A stretch of DNA of 64,000 nucleotides from Mayfieldus sp963781495 (GTDB lineage: Bacteria; Actinomycetota; Thermoleophilia; Solirubrobacterales; 70-9): positions 186,001 to 250,000 of the forward strand of contig CAWAFX010000003.1 of assembly GCA_963781495.1 (NCBI GenBank), in the 5' to 3' direction. Made by a program: the position numbers and the translations under genes. The notes below the pieces were generated by a model that saw only the letters and a program-made list of their open reading frames with translations, made no database searches and had not been told where the DNA came from. Of the stretch, positions 7,876 to 15,644 are shown one piece after another (position 1 is the stretch's first letter; each line of letters opens with the position of its first letter).

Positions 7876-8541
7876 ATGTCGTGGCTAATGGATCGGGTGA
7901 GGCAGATGCGGGGCGAGAGCGAGGCCGATCTCGTCGAGCGGCTGCGAGCCGGCGACGAGCGGGCATTCGAGCGCCTGGTCTCCGAGTACGGACCGGCGAT
8001 GCTGAGGGTCGCCCGGATATACGTGCGCGACCGGGCGGTCGCCGAGGAGGTTGTGCAGGAGACCTGGCTCGCGGTGCTGAACGGCATCGACCGCTTCGAG
8101 GGCCGTTCGAGCCTCAAGACCTGGATTTTCCGCATCCTCTCCAACCGCGCCAAGACCCGGGCCGAGCGCGAGGGTCGCAGCGTCCCGCTATCGGCGATCG
8201 CCGCCGCGGACGCCGCCGCAGGTGAGCCCGCCGTCGACCCGGACCGCTTCTTCAGCTCCGACGGCCAGACTCCCTTCGCCTGGGCCGCGCCGCCGCGCGA
8301 CTGGCCCCAGCAGCGGGCCCTGGATCGCGAGACCCTGGAGGTGATCGAGGCGGCGATCGAGCAGCTTCCCGAGACCCAGCAGACGGTGATCCGCCTCCGC
8401 GACGTCGAGGGCTGGAACCCGCAGGAGGTCGCCGAGGCACTCGAGATCAGCGACGGCAACCAGCGGGTTCTGCTGCACCGAGCCCGCGCCAAGGTGCGGG
8501 CCGCGCTCGAGGAATACCTGGACCCGGAGGTGGCGAAATGA
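7876..8541 (+). CDS. ECF RNA polymerase sigma factor
   Basis: This 221-residue sigma-70 family protein has region 2 at about 15-90 (ERLVSEYGPAMLRVARIYV, then ETWLAVLNGI and LKTWIFRILSNRAKT). An Ala/Asp-rich linker follows, then region 4 at about 155-215 with LPETQQTVIRLRDVEGWNP and a helix-turn-helix ending in VLLHRARAKVR. ATG 7876 is preferred because the residues before it have no sigma similarity. It overlaps the next gene by four bases, so sigma and anti-sigma are translationally coupled. An A/T-rich GAATATACC just before the start could be part of a promoter. Confidence 0.93.
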   Translation: MSWLMDRVRQMRGESEADLVERLRAGDERAFERLVSEYGPAMLRVARIYVRDRAVAEEVVQETWLAVLNGIDRFEGRSSLKTWIFRILSNRAKTRAEREGRSVPLSAIAAADAAAGEPAVDPDRFFSSDGQTPFAWAAPPRDWPQQRALDRETLEVIEAAIEQLPETQQTVIRLRDVEGWNPQEVAEALEISDGNQRVLLHRARAKVRAALEEYLDPEVAK

Positions 8542-8792
8542 CCGTCGCCGAGGCGATGACCTGCCGCGAGCTGGTCGAGCTGGTCACCGACTACCTCGAG
8601 GGGGCTCTGCCGGCCGCCGACCGCCGCCGTTTCGAGCAGCACATCGGCGACTGCCCGAACTGCAACGCCTACCTGGAGCAGATCCGCATCGTGATCAAGG
8701 CCAGCGGCCGGCTCACCGAGCAGCAGCTCGACCCCGCCATCCGCGATGAGCTGCTGGAGGCCTTCCGCGGCTGGAAGCGCGACCGGGGCTGA
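8538..8792 (+). CDS. Zinc-finger anti-sigma factor (zf-HC2)
   Basis: This 84-residue partner of the upstream ECF sigma factor has the classical zinc-binding anti-sigma motif: a Cys in MTCRELVELV, then HIGDCPNCNAYL (HxxxCxxC) near residue 38. There is no transmembrane segment, so it is a soluble, probably redox- or metal-sensing member that sequesters the sigma factor. It starts within the ATGA overlap at 8538-8541. A convergent decayed flavodoxin gene ends six bases downstream. Confidence 0.9.
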   Translation: MTVAEAMTCRELVELVTDYLEGALPAADRRRFEQHIGDCPNCNAYLEQIRIVIKASGRLTEQQLDPAIRDELLEAFRGWKRDRG

Positions 8793-8797
8793 AAACC

Positions 8798-9181
8798 TCA
8801 GCCCGGATGCGGGATGTGCTCCCAGCCCTGCACCGTGTTGCCCTCGGGCGGGATCGGGTTCTCTTTCAGGATCCGCGCCAGGTGGACGGTGTTGTGGGCC
8901 ATCCAGGTCGAGGTCTTCTTGGTGTAGGGATGGTCCTTGCCGCCGACCTTGTTGTACATCGGGTACTGACCGGCTTCGTTGGTCTCCGCATAGATGCCGT
9001 CAAGCCGCTCGATGACCATCTGGGCGACGCTGGAGCGGACGCCGAACCAGATCGACATCGCCATGATCAGGATGTCGGCGGCCTTGATCTTCTCGAGGAT
9101 CTGCGGCCACTCGTCCCCCTCCCCCATGTCCGACTCGACGCCGAAGGGGATCTCGTAGTCGACCAGCGCGTTGAGTTTCAT
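8798..9181 (-). pseudogene. Decayed flavodoxin/NADPH-dependent FMN reductase family gene
   Basis: The 127-residue frame matches the middle of flavodoxin-like FMN reductases: VDYEIPFGVESD, GEGDEWP, ADILIMAMSIWFGVRSS and IERLDGIYAET, followed by KENPIPPEGNTV near the end. From family knowledge, the first beta strand and phosphate-binding loop (about 35 residues) are missing, and a stop codon lies about 30 bases upstream in frame. About 45 residues carrying the aromatic FMN loop also appear deleted between YNKV and GGKDHPYT. There is no ribosome site. It is best read as a remnant, though a short expressed protein cannot be excluded. Confidence 0.6.
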
Positions 9182-9272
9182 GGCGCCAAGTCCTGTCAGC
9201 GGATCGGCCCGTTACAGCGGCGCCGTGGCCCTGCGGCCGTCCTTTAATCGAGCCTGACTAGCATGCCCGCCG

Positions 9273-9995
9273 ATGCGCGCCGCGATCAAGAGCGCCCTCG
9301 CCTCACCGCCGCCGCGCGGCGCCGTGGTCGTTGTCGCGGTCGGGCTGCTGGTCACGGTGCTGGCCGTGGCGCTGACCCGCAACCCGGGCCAGGCCGGGGC
9401 TTCGATCGACTACAAGACCCAGACCAAGTTCCCGCAGTCGAAGACGGTCAAGTTCGGTCAGGGCGGCAACACCCAGATCGTCAACGGCCTGATCTCGACC
9501 ACCGACGCGAACGAGGCCGGTGACCGCCTGTTCACGATCGAGACCTCGCTTCGCGTCAAGGCGGGTCCTGGGGCCAAGATCACCCAGGTCAGCTGCCAGC
9601 TGAAGCTGCCGCAGGGCATCCTGATGGGCCAGAGCGAGGGCCGCCGCGCCGCATTCCCGCGGCCGCTCGCCAATACCGCCGACGACGAGATCAAGGAGGG
9701 CGTGCCGGTCGAATTCACCAACGGCTCCGACGCGCAGGCCGGTGTCGCGCTGCGCAACGTCTTCCTCAAGTACGTGATCGGCGGCAATCCCTCGGTCGAG
9801 TGGTCAAACCTCGCCGCCGGCCAGCACACCTGGCTCTGGAAATATCCGACCCCGGTCCCGAAGACGCGCGACAACTTCGCCGCCGTGCTGACCGGGCGCG
9901 GCGGCGCGACGGTGCCGATCGCCTGCACACCACAGGCCAAGGGCCCGGCCGGGACCGTGCGGGCGACCGCCCGCACGACCGTGAAGCTGCCCTGA
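9273..9995 (+). CDS. Membrane-anchored exported protein of unknown function
   Basis: This 240-residue protein has a single N-terminal hydrophobic helix (about 17-35) and a beta-rich extracytoplasmic remainder with two cysteines (VSCQL, IACTP). It resembles single-pass surface proteins common in soil actinobacteria, but I cannot name a domain. It lies 45 bases upstream of ccdA on the same strand, so it may be co-transcribed. With the paired cysteines it might be a redox client of CcdA-dependent chemistry; this is inference. Confidence 0.7.
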   Translation: MRAAIKSALASPPPRGAVVVVAVGLLVTVLAVALTRNPGQAGASIDYKTQTKFPQSKTVKFGQGGNTQIVNGLISTTDANEAGDRLFTIETSLRVKAGPGAKITQVSCQLKLPQGILMGQSEGRRAAFPRPLANTADDEIKEGVPVEFTNGSDAQAGVALRNVFLKYVIGGNPSVEWSNLAAGQHTWLWKYPTPVPKTRDNFAAVLTGRGGATVPIACTPQAKGPAGTVRATARTTVKLP

Positions 9996-10040
9996 ATCCG
10001 GCGCTGCCGGCGCCTGGGCTGCGGTAGCGTCGAAGCCGTT

Positions 10041-10787
10041 ATGTCGGGCGATCCCGCAGCAGGCGTGGGCGTATTCGCGGCGCTTGCCGCGGGCCTCGTC
10101 TCATTCCTCTCACCCTGCGTCCTGCCGCTGGTGCCCGGCTACCTCTCGGCGGTCACCGGCGTCTCCCCCGCGGACCTCGACCGGGCCGACTGGCGCACCG
10201 TGCTCGGCCCGAGCCTGCTCTTCGTCGCCAGCTTCTCGGCGATCTTCATCGTCCTCGGGCTGACCGCGACCGGGCTCGGCTCGACCCTGAACGAGCACCG
10301 CGACCTGCTGAACAAGATCGCGGCGGCGCTGATCATCCTCATGGGCCTGATCTTCGTCGCCTCCCCGTTCGTGCCGATGCTGAGTCGCGAATGGCATGCG
10401 GAGGGGCTGATGGCGCGCGCCGGCAAGGGCGGCCCGGTGGTGGCCGGAGCCGCCTTCGCTGTCGCCTGGACCCCCTGCATCGGCCCAACCCTGGGCTCGA
10501 TCCTCTCCGCCGCCGCGCTCAGCGGCTCGGCCGGCCGCGGGGCCTTCCTGCTCGCCGTCTACTCGGCCGGCCTGGCGATCCCCTTCCTGCTTACCGCGCT
10601 GGCCTTCTCACGGATGACGACCGCTTTCGCGGTGGTCAAGCGCCATTACTCGGTGATCATCGCCAGCGGCGGGGTGATCCTGATCGCGATGGGCGTCCTG
10701 ATCTGGACCGGCGAGTTCTTCCACCTCAACGTCGAGGCGCAGAAGCTGATGAGCAATCTCGGGATCGACTTCTGGAACAGCGTCTAG
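10041..10787 (+). CDS. ccdA: CcdA-type thiol-disulfide transporter / cytochrome c biogenesis membrane protein
   Basis: This 248-residue, six-helix membrane protein belongs to the DsbD/CcdA family, which carries reducing equivalents from cytoplasmic thioredoxin to the cell surface. Both redox cysteines are visible in the expected inverted-repeat settings: SFLSPCVLPLVPGYLSAVTG near residue 25 and VAWTPCIGPTLGSIL near 145. The length is normal. The usual partners (ResA, ResB, ResC) are not adjacent. Its stop codon is shared with the end of a small convergent frame. Confidence 0.9.
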   Translation: MSGDPAAGVGVFAALAAGLVSFLSPCVLPLVPGYLSAVTGVSPADLDRADWRTVLGPSLLFVASFSAIFIVLGLTATGLGSTLNEHRDLLNKIAAALIILMGLIFVASPFVPMLSREWHAEGLMARAGKGGPVVAGAAFAVAWTPCIGPTLGSILSAAALSGSAGRGAFLLAVYSAGLAIPFLLTALAFSRMTTAFAVVKRHYSVIIASGGVILIAMGVLIWTGEFFHLNVEAQKLMSNLGIDFWNSV

Positions 10788-10939
10788 CGGTCGCTGAGCC
10801 GGAAGCCGCCCACGTGGCGGCGGCCGGTGCCGATGATCAGGACCGGCGGGGTGGAAACCTGGATCGGGCTGGCGACGGCGAAGCTGGCGGGTGCGAGGCC
10901 GGCGCTGGGCTTGCGATTCTGTGTCCGTTTCGTTCCCAC
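10784..10939 (-). CDS. Possible 51-residue protein, convergent with ccdA
   Basis: The frame opens at GTG 10939, five bases after a GAGGAG ribosome site, and ends at TAG overlapping the ccdA stop. Almost every codon ends in G or C, as in real genes here. The C-terminal half (SPIQVSTPPVLIIGTGRRHV) reads like folded protein, while the first half is Lys/Arg/Ala-rich. It fills the otherwise empty 250 bases between ccdA and the next leftward gene. I do not recognise it. The short size leaves real doubt. Confidence 0.45.
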   Translation of the reverse strand: MGTKRTQNRKPSAGLAPASFAVASPIQVSTPPVLIIGTGRRHVGGFRLSDR

Positions 10940-11039
10940 ACGGTCTCCTCGGCCCGCGGGGACGGGGACTGAAGCGCCGGCACCGCCGAAGTGCGACTAG
11001 GGACGAGCCCGGGCGACGACTAGTTGGTACGACCTGGTC

Positions 11040-11306
11040 TCAGCGCTCGATCTCGAGCGGCTCGCCGATCGCCTCGGTCTCCTCGAGCTCGAGCCCGTCG
11101 GTCTCGCGCGAGCAGACGATACGGAAGCGGCCGGTGCCGATCTCGGGGTCGGGGACGACTGGCAGGCCGCGGATCTCCTCCCAGCCAAGGCGCTCGACCT
11201 CGAAGGGATTCATCCGCACCTCGGCGGCCGGGAAGGGGCAGCTGGCGTTGTGCTGGTCGATCGCCTTCGAGATCGCCTCGAGGTTCTTCGCCTCGGCAGA
11301 GCTCAT
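11040..11306 (-). CDS. Small soluble protein of unknown function
   Basis: This is an 88-residue protein starting at ATG 11306. It has a helical, acidic N-terminus (SSAEAKNLEAISKAIDQHN), one Cys in ASCPFPAAEV, a conserved-looking centre NPFEVERLGWEEIRGLPVV and an acidic C-terminus. Codon bias supports it strongly over the longer overlapping frame antisense to dinB. It is divergent from dinB. The family is not recognised, and no enzymatic motif is seen. Confidence 0.7.
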   Translation of the reverse strand: MSSAEAKNLEAISKAIDQHNASCPFPAAEVRMNPFEVERLGWEEIRGLPVVPDPEIGTGRFRIVCSRETDGLELEETEAIGEPLEIER

Positions 11307-11397
11307 CTGTGCCCAGTTTAGGACGCTGCCGTCCCTTTCCCTTCGTAATCTGGTCTGGTTAGGCCGTGAAACGAAGTGGAACGGCAGAGGCATGTCA

Positions 11398-11414
11398 GGC
11401 GGCCGTAGGCCGCC
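11398..11414. repeat. Hairpin just upstream of dinB
   Basis: GGCGGCC-GTA-GGCCGCC is a perfect seven-base stem with a three-base loop, 12 bases before the dinB start. It could mask or shape the dinB ribosome-binding region, as no Shine-Dalgarno sequence is visible between it and ATG. Confidence 0.5.
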
Positions 11415-11426
11415 GCAGGTAATGCA

Positions 11427-12500
11427 ATGAAGCGGGTCATCGCACACGTCGACATGGATGCCTTCTATGTCTCGGTCGAGCTGCTGCGACGGCCCGAGCT
11501 GCGCGACCAGCCGGTCGTCGTCGCCACCGGCACCGATCCGACGGCACGCGGCGTGGTGATGGCGGCCAATTACGTCGCCCGCAAGTTCGGCGTCCACTCG
11601 GCCCTGCCGCTGATCACGGCCTACCGCCGCTGCCCCCGGATGGTCCTCGTGCCGCGCGACTTCGGCCGCTACCGCGCGATTTCGCAGCAGGTGATGGCGA
11701 TCCTGCGCCGTTACAGCGACGCGGTCGAGATCGCGGGGCTGGACGAGGCCTACGTCGACCTTTCCGGCTCGCCGGCACCGAAGGCGCGCGCCCGCAAGCT
11801 CAAGGCCGAGGTGCTGGCCGAGACGGAGCTCGTCTGCTCGGTCGGGATCGGCCCCAACAAGCTGGTCGCCAAGATCGCCTCCGACCTCGAGAAGCCGGAC
11901 GGCTTCTGCGTCCTCAGCTCGGAGCTGATGCTGGAGCGAGTCGGCGAGCGTCCGGCGCGGATCATCCCCGGCGTCGGCCCGAAGACCTACGAGCGCCTGC
12001 ACCGGGCCGGGATCCGCAGCGTCGGCGAGCTGGCGGCCGCGAGCCCGGAGGCGCTGCGGGACTCCCTCGGCCGCGACGGCCTCGACCTTCGCGATCGCGC
12101 CCGCGGGATCGATGCCCGCCCGCTGGAGACCAGCCGCAGGCGCAAGTCCGAGAGCCGCGAGACGACCTTCGCCAGCGACGTGTCCGATACCGAGGTCCTG
12201 GAGGAGACATTGGAGCGCCTTTCGCGATCGGTCTGCGAGGGGCTGGCCAAGGAGGAGACCAGCGGCCGCACGATCACGGTCAAGCTGCGCCTGGCCCCGT
12301 TTCGGACCCGCACCCGCTCTCAGACCCTTTCCCAGGCCACCCGCGACCCGGACCGGGTCGCCGCGGTCGCGCGCGAGCTGCTGGGACGCTTCGATCTCGA
12401 CGGCCCGGTGCGGTTGATCGGGGTCGGACTCAGCTCGCTGGAGGGCAACTCCGCGCCCGCCGCCGAGCCCGCCGGCCCGGAGCTGGCGCTGCCGATCTAG
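11427..12500 (+). CDS. dinB: DNA polymerase IV (Y-family translesion polymerase)
   Basis: This 357-residue protein has all Y-family landmarks. HVDMDAFYVSVE near residue 8 supplies the first catalytic Asp. GLDEAYVDLSG near 104 supplies the catalytic Asp-Glu. SVGIGPNKLVAKIASDLEKP is the palm/fingers junction, and IPGVGPKTYERLHRAGI is the helix-hairpin-helix of the thumb. A little-finger domain follows (about 235-345). No beta-clamp peptide is obvious at the Ala/Pro-rich end. Role: error-prone bypass of damaged template. I did not see a convincing LexA box upstream. Confidence 0.95.
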   Translation: MKRVIAHVDMDAFYVSVELLRRPELRDQPVVVATGTDPTARGVVMAANYVARKFGVHSALPLITAYRRCPRMVLVPRDFGRYRAISQQVMAILRRYSDAVEIAGLDEAYVDLSGSPAPKARARKLKAEVLAETELVCSVGIGPNKLVAKIASDLEKPDGFCVLSSELMLERVGERPARIIPGVGPKTYERLHRAGIRSVGELAAASPEALRDSLGRDGLDLRDRARGIDARPLETSRRRKSESRETTFASDVSDTEVLEETLERLSRSVCEGLAKEETSGRTITVKLRLAPFRTRTRSQTLSQATRDPDRVAAVARELLGRFDLDGPVRLIGVGLSSLEGNSAPAAEPAGPELALPI

Positions 12501-12513
12501 AATTTCGATCGCA

Positions 12514-13971
12514 ATGGGAGAGGATCGCCTCAGCGGACTGGACACGTCGTTCCTTCACATGGAACGCGACGGCGCCCACATGCACGTCGCCTCGACGACG
12601 ATCTTCGAGGGCCCGCCGCCGAGCCACGAGGAGTTTCGCGACCACATCGCCTCGCGGCTTCACCTCGTGCCGCGCTTTCGCCAGAAGATCCGCACGGTGC
12701 CGTTCGGCCAGGGCCGCCCGGTCTGGGTCGACGACCCCTACCTCAATCTCGACTACCACGTGCGCCGCACCGCCCTGCCTCCCCCCGGCTCCGAGGATCA
12801 GCTGCGGGTGCTGGCGGCGCGGATCTTCTCCCAGCAGCTGGACCGCTCCAAGCCTCTCTGGGAGATCTGGCTCGCCGAGGGGCTGATGGAGAACCGCTTC
12901 GCGGTGATCGGCAAGACCCATCACGCTCTGGTCGACGGCGTCTCCGGAGTTGACATAACCAACGTCCTCTACGACACCACCCCCGAGCCGGCCGGCTCCC
13001 CGGACACCGGGCCCGAGTGGCTCCCCCGCCCCGAGCCCAACACCATGAAGCTGCTCGCCGACGCCTGGCTGGAGCGGGCCACCAGCCCGGCTGAGATCGT
13101 CCGCGGGGTGCGGGCAGTCTTCCGCGGTCCGCGCCGCGTCGCCTCGCAGGTGCGCGACAACCTCGCCCTGACCGGCAAGTTCGTCGGCGCCGGCCTTTCG
13201 GCCCCGAGGACGCCGCTCAACGTCGATATCGGCCCCCACCGCCGCTTCGCCTGGGTGACCGCCGACCTCGACGAGTTCAAGCGGATAAAGAACGAGTTCG
13301 GCGGCACGGTCAACGACGTCGTCCTCACCGCCGTCAACGGCGCCCTCGGCCGCTACCTGCGGAGCCGGGGCTTTGACACCTCCGAGCTCGAGTTGCGGGC
13401 GATGGTCCCGGTCAGCGTGCGGGCCGACGAGGAGCACGGTGCGCTGGGCAACCGGGTCGCGGCGATCATGGCGCCGCTGCCGGTCTGGTGCGAGGACCCG
13501 ATCCGGGCCGAGAAGATGATCCACGAGACGATGGGCGACCTCAAGCAGTCGGGCCAGGCGGTCGGGGCCGAGATCCTCACCGGCCTCGCCGACTTCGCGC
13601 CGCCGACGATCGCCTCCCAGGCGGCAAGGCTGCAGTCCGCGCAGCGCTTCTTCAACCTCGTCGTCACCAACATTCCCGGCCCCCAGTTCCCTCTCTACGT
13701 CCTCGGCCGCGAGATGGTGGCGCTGTTCCCGATGGTCCCGCTGGCCCAGAAGCAGGCGGTCTGCGTCGGGATCATGTCCTACAACGGGAAGGTCCACTTC
13801 GGCCTGATCGGCGACTACGAGGTGATGGCCGATATCGACAGCCTCGCGCTCGACCTCGAGGACGCGATCGCAGAGCTCTCGAAGGCGACGCCGAAGCCGA
13901 AGAAGGCCAAGAAGGGCAAGGGCCGCAAGAAGGCCACCAGGGGCAAGGCCAAGGCCGGCGCAAAGAGCTGA
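12514..13971 (+). CDS. Wax ester synthase/diacylglycerol acyltransferase (WS/DGAT)
   Basis: This is a 485-residue bifunctional acyltransferase. The catalytic HHALVDG (HHxxxDG) lies near residue 135, and the N-terminal LSGLDTSFLHMER and later NxxxTxIPGPxFPLY-like VTNIPGPQFPLY near 385 are typical. Using acyl-CoA, it would make wax esters or triacylglycerol as carbon storage. The start follows dinB by 13 bases. It ends with an unusual roughly 30-residue Lys-rich tail (KPKKAKKGKGRKKA), perhaps binding lipid-droplet surfaces or nucleic acid, which is inference. Confidence 0.93.
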   Translation: MGEDRLSGLDTSFLHMERDGAHMHVASTTIFEGPPPSHEEFRDHIASRLHLVPRFRQKIRTVPFGQGRPVWVDDPYLNLDYHVRRTALPPPGSEDQLRVLAARIFSQQLDRSKPLWEIWLAEGLMENRFAVIGKTHHALVDGVSGVDITNVLYDTTPEPAGSPDTGPEWLPRPEPNTMKLLADAWLERATSPAEIVRGVRAVFRGPRRVASQVRDNLALTGKFVGAGLSAPRTPLNVDIGPHRRFAWVTADLDEFKRIKNEFGGTVNDVVLTAVNGALGRYLRSRGFDTSELELRAMVPVSVRADEEHGALGNRVAAIMAPLPVWCEDPIRAEKMIHETMGDLKQSGQAVGAEILTGLADFAPPTIASQAARLQSAQRFFNLVVTNIPGPQFPLYVLGREMVALFPMVPLAQKQAVCVGIMSYNGKVHFGLIGDYEVMADIDSLALDLEDAIAELSKATPKPKKAKKGKGRKKATRGKAKAGAKS

Positions 13972-14020
13972 GCGCGGCGCAGCGAACCGGGACGGCCAGG
14001 TCGGTCTCTACGGTCTGTCT

Positions 14021-14509
14021 GTGATCCGTCCAGCCCAACCATCGGACGCCGAGGCGATCGCCTCGATCTACAACCAGGGCATCGCGGAGCGTCAGGCGAC
14101 CTTCCAGACTCGCCCCCACGAGCCGGGCGAGCTGGAGCTGAAGACCGAGCAGCGCGGCGGCAATCTGATCGTCGCCGAGCGCGACGGCAGGATCGTCGGC
14201 TGGGCCGGCTGGAGCGGCTATGACGATCCCGCCGACTACTACGCGGGGATCGCCGAGTGCGCTGTGTACGTCGCCGGCGATGCCCGCGGCGAGGGCGTCG
14301 GCGGCGAGCTGCTCGCCGGGCTGGCCGAGGAGGCCTCGAGGTTCGGCATCCACAAGCTGGTGGCCAAGGTCTTCACCAGCAACGAGCCCAGCCTGGCGCT
14401 ATTCCGTCGCAGCGGCTTCCGCGAGGTCGGAACCCATCTCCGCCACGGCAACCTCGAGGGCGAATGGAAGGACGTCGTCGTGCTCGAGCGCCTGCTCGGC
14501 GACGCCTGA
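14021..14509 (+). CDS. GNAT-family N-acetyltransferase, phosphinothricin acetyltransferase-like
   Basis: This 162-residue GNAT protein starts at GTG 14021 with IRPAQPSDAEAIASIYNQGI. It has a typical acetyl-CoA loop region, YVAGDARGEGVGGELLAGLA, near residue 90 (R/Q-x-x-G-x-G/A), and the late motif NEPSLALFRRSGFREVGTHL. The IYNQGI...RQATF start resembles the PAT/MddA branch acting on small amino-acid-like substrates, but specificity cannot be called. It stands between the WS/DGAT gene and a small membrane protein gene. Confidence 0.88.
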   Translation: MIRPAQPSDAEAIASIYNQGIAERQATFQTRPHEPGELELKTEQRGGNLIVAERDGRIVGWAGWSGYDDPADYYAGIAECAVYVAGDARGEGVGGELLAGLAEEASRFGIHKLVAKVFTSNEPSLALFRRSGFREVGTHLRHGNLEGEWKDVVVLERLLGDA

Positions 14510-14582
14510 GCGCACGGTTGCGGGGTTTGGGATCGCCGCACTGGGGAAGCGGACTAGGGCAAATCCCAAGGAGGGGAATCAG

Positions 14583-14858
14583 ATGTCAACCGTTGTCGTG
14601 ATTCTGATCATCGTCGCCGCCGCGATCGTGGTGTTCGTGGCCCTGAGAACCGCAGCTCGCACCAAGCAGCGCCGCGAGACCGCACGCCTGCAGGTGGACG
14701 CGAAGCGTGACGACGCGGTCCACCACCACGACCAGGCCGAGCGCAGTCGCACAGAGGCGGCGGTCGCGGAGGAACGCGCCAAGCGAGCCCAGGCCGAAGC
14801 GCAGCTGCACGAGGAGCGTGCGAGCACTCGCGAGCGCGAGGTCGAGGATCAGCGCTGA
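14583..14858 (+). CDS. Small single-pass membrane protein with coiled-coil tail
   Basis: This 91-residue protein starts at ATG 14583, eight bases after an AAGGAGG ribosome site. One N-terminal transmembrane helix (about 3-22) is followed by a highly charged helix rich in Glu, Arg, Ala and Gln (QAERSRTEAAVAEERAKRAQ), with a VHHHDQ cluster near residue 43. It looks like a membrane-anchored coiled coil. No domain is recognised. Similar short proteins are common in this group of actinobacteria, but the role is unknown. Confidence 0.75.
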   Translation: MSTVVVILIIVAAAIVVFVALRTAARTKQRRETARLQVDAKRDDAVHHHDQAERSRTEAAVAEERAKRAQAEAQLHEERASTREREVEDQR

Positions 14859-14932
14859 GCGCACGGAGATCGGAGCCGGGTAGCCGGACGGCGAACCGAG
14901 GCCGGCAGCGCCGCAGCTGAAAGAGTGCGGCG

Positions 14933-15589
14933 ATGATCGAGGCAGTCGCCCTTGACCTCGATGGCACCCTGATCGAGTCCGAGCGCCGCTGGGAAGCGGC
15001 GCGCCGGGAGGTGACCGAAGCAGGCGGCGGCAGCTGGCGCGATGATGCCCAGCCCTCGATGATGGGGCTCAGCACCCCGGAGTGGATCGCCTACCTGCAG
15101 CGCGAGCTCGGCGTCGAGTTGCCGGCCGAGGAGATCCGCACCAGGATCCTGGAGCGGCTCGAGGCTTCCTACCGCGAGCAGCTGCCGCTGGTCCCCGGGG
15201 CCGCCGACGCCGTCCGCCGGCTGGCCGAGCGCTGGCCGCTGGCCGTGGCCTCATCCTCGCCCCGCGAGCTGATCGAACTGGCGATTGAGCTCGCCGGCCT
15301 GGGGCAATGCTTCGCGGCCGTGATCTCGGCTGCCGAGGTGGCACGGGGAAAGCCCGCTCCCGACGTCTACCTGCGCGCCTGCGAGCTGCTCGGCAGCGAG
15401 CCGTCGCGCACCCCCGCGATCGAGGACTCCGGTCCCGGCGTCGACTCCGCCCGCGCCGCCGGAATGCCGGTGGTGCTGATTCCGGGTAGCGAATTTCCCC
15501 CTCCTGCAGAGGTGCTCGAGGCGGCGGACCTGGTCCTCGGCTCGATCGAGCAGCTCAGCGTCGAGCGAGTCGAGGCTTTGGCGAACTAA
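14933..15589 (+). CDS. HAD-superfamily phosphatase/phosphoglucomutase-like hydrolase
   Basis: This 218-residue protein has the four HAD motifs: DLDGTLIESE (motif I with nucleophile Asp and acid/base Asp), ASSSP (motif II), the Lys in GKPAPDVYLRA (motif III) and IEDSGPGVDSARAAGM (motif IV). A helical cap follows motif I, as in the beta-phosphoglucomutase/GPH subgroup. It probably dephosphorylates a small sugar phosphate or similar metabolite. Two hairpins after the stop probably terminate it. Confidence 0.9.
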   Translation: MIEAVALDLDGTLIESERRWEAARREVTEAGGGSWRDDAQPSMMGLSTPEWIAYLQRELGVELPAEEIRTRILERLEASYREQLPLVPGAADAVRRLAERWPLAVASSSPRELIELAIELAGLGQCFAAVISAAEVARGKPAPDVYLRACELLGSEPSRTPAIEDSGPGVDSARAAGMPVVLIPGSEFPPPAEVLEAADLVLGSIEQLSVERVEALAN

Positions 15590-15591
15590 CT

Positions 15592-15641
15592 GCGGCGGCT
15601 TCGCCGCCTGACCTGCCAGTGCCGGCGCAAAAGGCGCCGGC
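15592..15641. terminator. Paired hairpins between convergent genes (bidirectional terminator)
   Basis: The first stem is GCGGCG/CGCCGC with loop GCTT (15592-15607). The second is GCCGGCGC/GCGCCGGC with an AAAAG loop (15621-15641). They fill the gap between the HAD gene and the convergent metalloprotease-like gene. Neither has a strong T-run. Confidence 0.6.
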
Positions 15642-15644
15642 CCA

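Noticed and set aside
11307..12545. Long leftward frame across dinB
   Set aside because: Only its last 88 codons (from 11306) look like protein; the rest is antisense to dinB.
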